Assembly (NCBI GenBank): GCA_012798365.1
Contig: JAAZNH010000263.1
Coordinates: 1 to 5,276, forward strand
Length of the DNA stretch: 5,276 bases
Direction of reading: 5' to 3'
Source: Methanomicrobiales archaeon
GTDB lineage: Archaea > Halobacteriota > Methanomicrobia > Methanomicrobiales > Methanospirillaceae
This document shows positions 5,210 to 5,276 of this stretch, piece after piece. Position 1 is the first letter of the stretch; each line of letters opens with the position of its first letter. The translations under genes were made by a program, and so were the position numbers. Below the pieces are notes generated by a model. The model was not told the DNA's origin, searched no databases, and saw only the letters and a list, made by a program, of their open reading frames with translations.

Positions 5210-5246
5210 ACTTACAATATTGGTATATACTAACAATATTGATAGT
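5210..5246. promoter_or_regulatory. Two tandem CAATATTG-centred palindromes before the 5248 gene
   Basis: The palindrome CAATATTG occurs at 5215-5222 and 5234-5241, 19 bp apart. The right copy extends to a near-perfect 18-bp palindrome ACTA-n-CAATATTG-n-TAGT (5229-5246). The left copy (5210-5227) matches it at 14 of 18 positions. Between the cores lies GTATATAC (5223-5230), itself palindromic and a possible TATA element. The right site ends one base before the ATG at 5248, so a bound protein would cover the start of a leaderless transcript. This would suit autoregulation by the divergent gene. Confidence 0.5.
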
Positions 5247-5247
5247 T

Positions 5248-5276
5248 ATGGCTGCAAAGGAAAAAGAGTACAAGTA
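5248..5276 (+). CDS. Start of a divergent gene, cut by the window end
   Basis: ATG at 5248 opens a frame MAAKEKEYK that runs off the window. Only nine full codons are seen, so no family can be named. It is divergent from the hydrolase with 120 bp between, and there is no ribosome binding site, so the transcript is probably leaderless. The palindromes directly before it make a transcriptional regulator a reasonable guess, not more. Confidence 0.4.

Overview
The window looks like a piece of a methanogenic archaeon chromosome, most likely of the order Methanomicrobiales (Methanoregula-like). This is an inference. It rests on a soluble REC-PAS-PAS-PAS signalling protein of the kind abundant in that order, on TATA-like boxes about 25 nt upstream of start codons that lack Shine-Dalgarno sequences (leaderless transcripts), on T-tract terminators, and on the flavin reductase and hydrolase families present. 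No rRNA, tRNA, CRISPR array or transposase was seen.

Layout. Positions 28-229 hold a degenerate tandem array with a 12-bp period built on an ATNAT core. It lies directly upstream of an unrecognised 168-residue protein (305-811, +) that appears to be expressed from a leaderless promoter. Convergent to it is a 45-residue lysine-rich protein (903-1040, -) with a good ribosome binding site; an 18-bp duplicated T-tract follows it as terminator. Next on the minus strand is an 92-residue membrane-anchored protein with eight cysteines (1186-1464). Its start codon overlaps the stop of a full-length but wrecked NADPH-dependent FMN reductase gene (1464-2012, three nonsense codons and two compensating frameshifts). 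A 169-bp spacer with two hairpins separates this from a 554-residue response-regulator/PAS protein (2182-3846, -), which has its own leaderless promoter and a T-tract terminator.

After a 342-bp gap with no gene there is an alpha/beta hydrolase of the dienelactone-hydrolase/YcjY type (4189-5127, -). It is complete from oxyanion-hole region to catalytic His but is cut by a single in-frame ochre codon. It is divergent from a gene whose first nine codons begin at 5248 (+). The 120 bp between them carry a perfect dyad between the hydrolase TATA box and its predicted transcription start, plus two tandem CAATATTG-centred palindromes next to the divergent start codon. This resembles a regulator/target pair with operators.

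How the genes may work together. The flavin reductase and Cys-rich membrane protein form a translationally coupled pair and suggest a former redox module, now reduced to its membrane half. The REC-PAS protein is a separate signalling unit. Two broken enzymes within 3.7 kb suggest a region under relaxed selection, although sequencing error cannot be excluded for the hydrolase stop.
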